Shown one piece after another: positions 6,245 through 6,430 of a stretch of DNA of 6,430 bases. Every line of letters starts with the position of its first letter. Position 1 is the first letter of the stretch. Both the position numbers and the translations under genes were made by a program. The DNA comes from Acidobacteriaceae bacterium (GTDB lineage Bacteria; Acidobacteriota; Terriglobia; Terriglobales; Acidobacteriaceae), in assembly GCA_003133425.1 (NCBI GenBank), contig PKXI01000149.1, positions 2,877-9,306 on the forward strand, written 5' to 3'. The notes beneath the pieces were generated by a model. The model ran no database searches. It was not told the origin of the DNA and saw nothing but the letters and a program-made list of their open reading frames with translations.

Positions 6245-6250
6245 GCGCAA

Positions 6251-6256
6251 CTCCCC
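6251..6256 (-). promoter_or_regulatory. Shine-Dalgarno of the quinoprotein gene
   Basis: GGGGAG on the minus strand, six bases before the ATG at 6244-6242. The in-frame TTG at 6250 directly abuts it, too close to be used, so the ATG is chosen. Confidence 0.7.
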
Positions 6257-6310
6257 AACTGGAATTCATGATGGCAAGAGAAAAGTGGCGTCGTTGCTCG
6301 TCCCACTGGG

Positions 6311-6340
6311 AATAAATCGCATCCCGCTGCCGCCTGACAG
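6311..6340 (-). promoter_or_regulatory. Weak sigma-70-like promoter candidate upstream of the operon
   Basis: On the minus strand CTGTCA (6340-6335) and TTTATT (6316-6311) are separated by 18 nt, each matching the -35 and -10 consensus at 4 of 6 positions. It lies about 67 nt before the ATG of the first operon gene, in the only sizeable gap upstream of it. Such matches occur by chance, so this marks the likeliest place for a promoter rather than a firm site. No clear operator palindrome was seen here. Confidence 0.2.
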
Positions 6341-6379
6341 CTTTCGATGGCGCGGATCTCGACGCTGGCAAACCTATCT

Positions 6380-6430
6380 TCAGCCACGGAGGTAAGGTTT
6401 CAAATAAAGATCGAGCGCCGCGCGAACAGC
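6380..6430 (-). CDS. Possible C-terminal tail of an upstream gene (cut by window edge)
   Basis: The minus strand is open from the window edge for 16 residues, AVRAALDLYLKPYLRG, then TGA at 6382-6380. The composition looks like a real amphipathic helix at a protein end, and the other two minus frames read less like protein. At 16 residues no family can be assigned. If real, the gene lies upstream of the operon on the same strand, with about 135 nt between it and the quinoprotein ATG. Confidence 0.35.
   Translation of the reverse strand, partial: AVRAALDLYLKPYLRG

Noticed and set aside
6024..6371. 115-codon minus-strand open frame overlapping the start of the quinoprotein
   Set aside because: It shares the region with the signal peptide and first haem site in another frame. 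Its product is Arg/Ser/Ala-rich with no family pattern.

Overview
The window looks like a piece of a chromosome from a soil-type Acidobacteriota bacterium. This is an inference from the gene families: a quinoprotein with N-terminal haem domains, Tat-exported enolase-superfamily and amidohydrolase enzymes, and the tail of a family-2 glycoside hydrolase. It also fits moderate-to-high GC and Shine-Dalgarno use. No rRNA, tRNA, mobile element, CRISPR array or phage signal was seen.

Layout. At the left edge (1-195, + strand) is the C-terminal end of a gene whose last 64 residues resemble the terminal Ig-like domain of GH2 beta-galactosidase/beta-glucuronidase enzymes. It converges on a tightly packed four-gene minus-strand operon filling 332-6244. 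In transcription order the operon encodes: (1) a secreted PQQ-type quinoprotein dehydrogenase with two N-terminal haem c domains; (2) a Tat-exported mandelate-racemase-type enolase-superfamily enzyme, probably an acid-sugar dehydratase or racemase; (3) a Sec-exported protein with a CBM9-like domain and a C-terminal PKD domain; (4) a Tat-exported amidohydrolase_2/COG3618 TIM-barrel hydrolase, probably a lactonase. Gaps between genes are 16 nt, 27 nt and a 4-nt GTGA overlap, so one transcript is likely. A short minus-strand reading frame that ends at 6380 may be the tail of an upstream gene. The roughly 135 nt between it and the operon hold only a weak promoter candidate.

How the genes could work together (inference). 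All four operon products carry export signals. The quinoprotein would oxidise a sugar or alcohol at its cyclic hydroxyl and pass electrons through its own haems to the respiratory chain. The amidohydrolase would open the resulting lactone. The enolase-family enzyme would dehydrate or epimerise the sugar acid, and the CBM9/PKD protein would hold or present carbohydrate. That would be an extracytoplasmic version of the upper part of a non-phosphorylative sugar-acid pathway. The substrate cannot be told from sequence. The dehydrogenase has the extra aspartate two residues after its catalytic aspartate that marks lanthanide-dependent methanol/ethanol dehydrogenases. It also has Asp in place of the usual metal-binding Glu.
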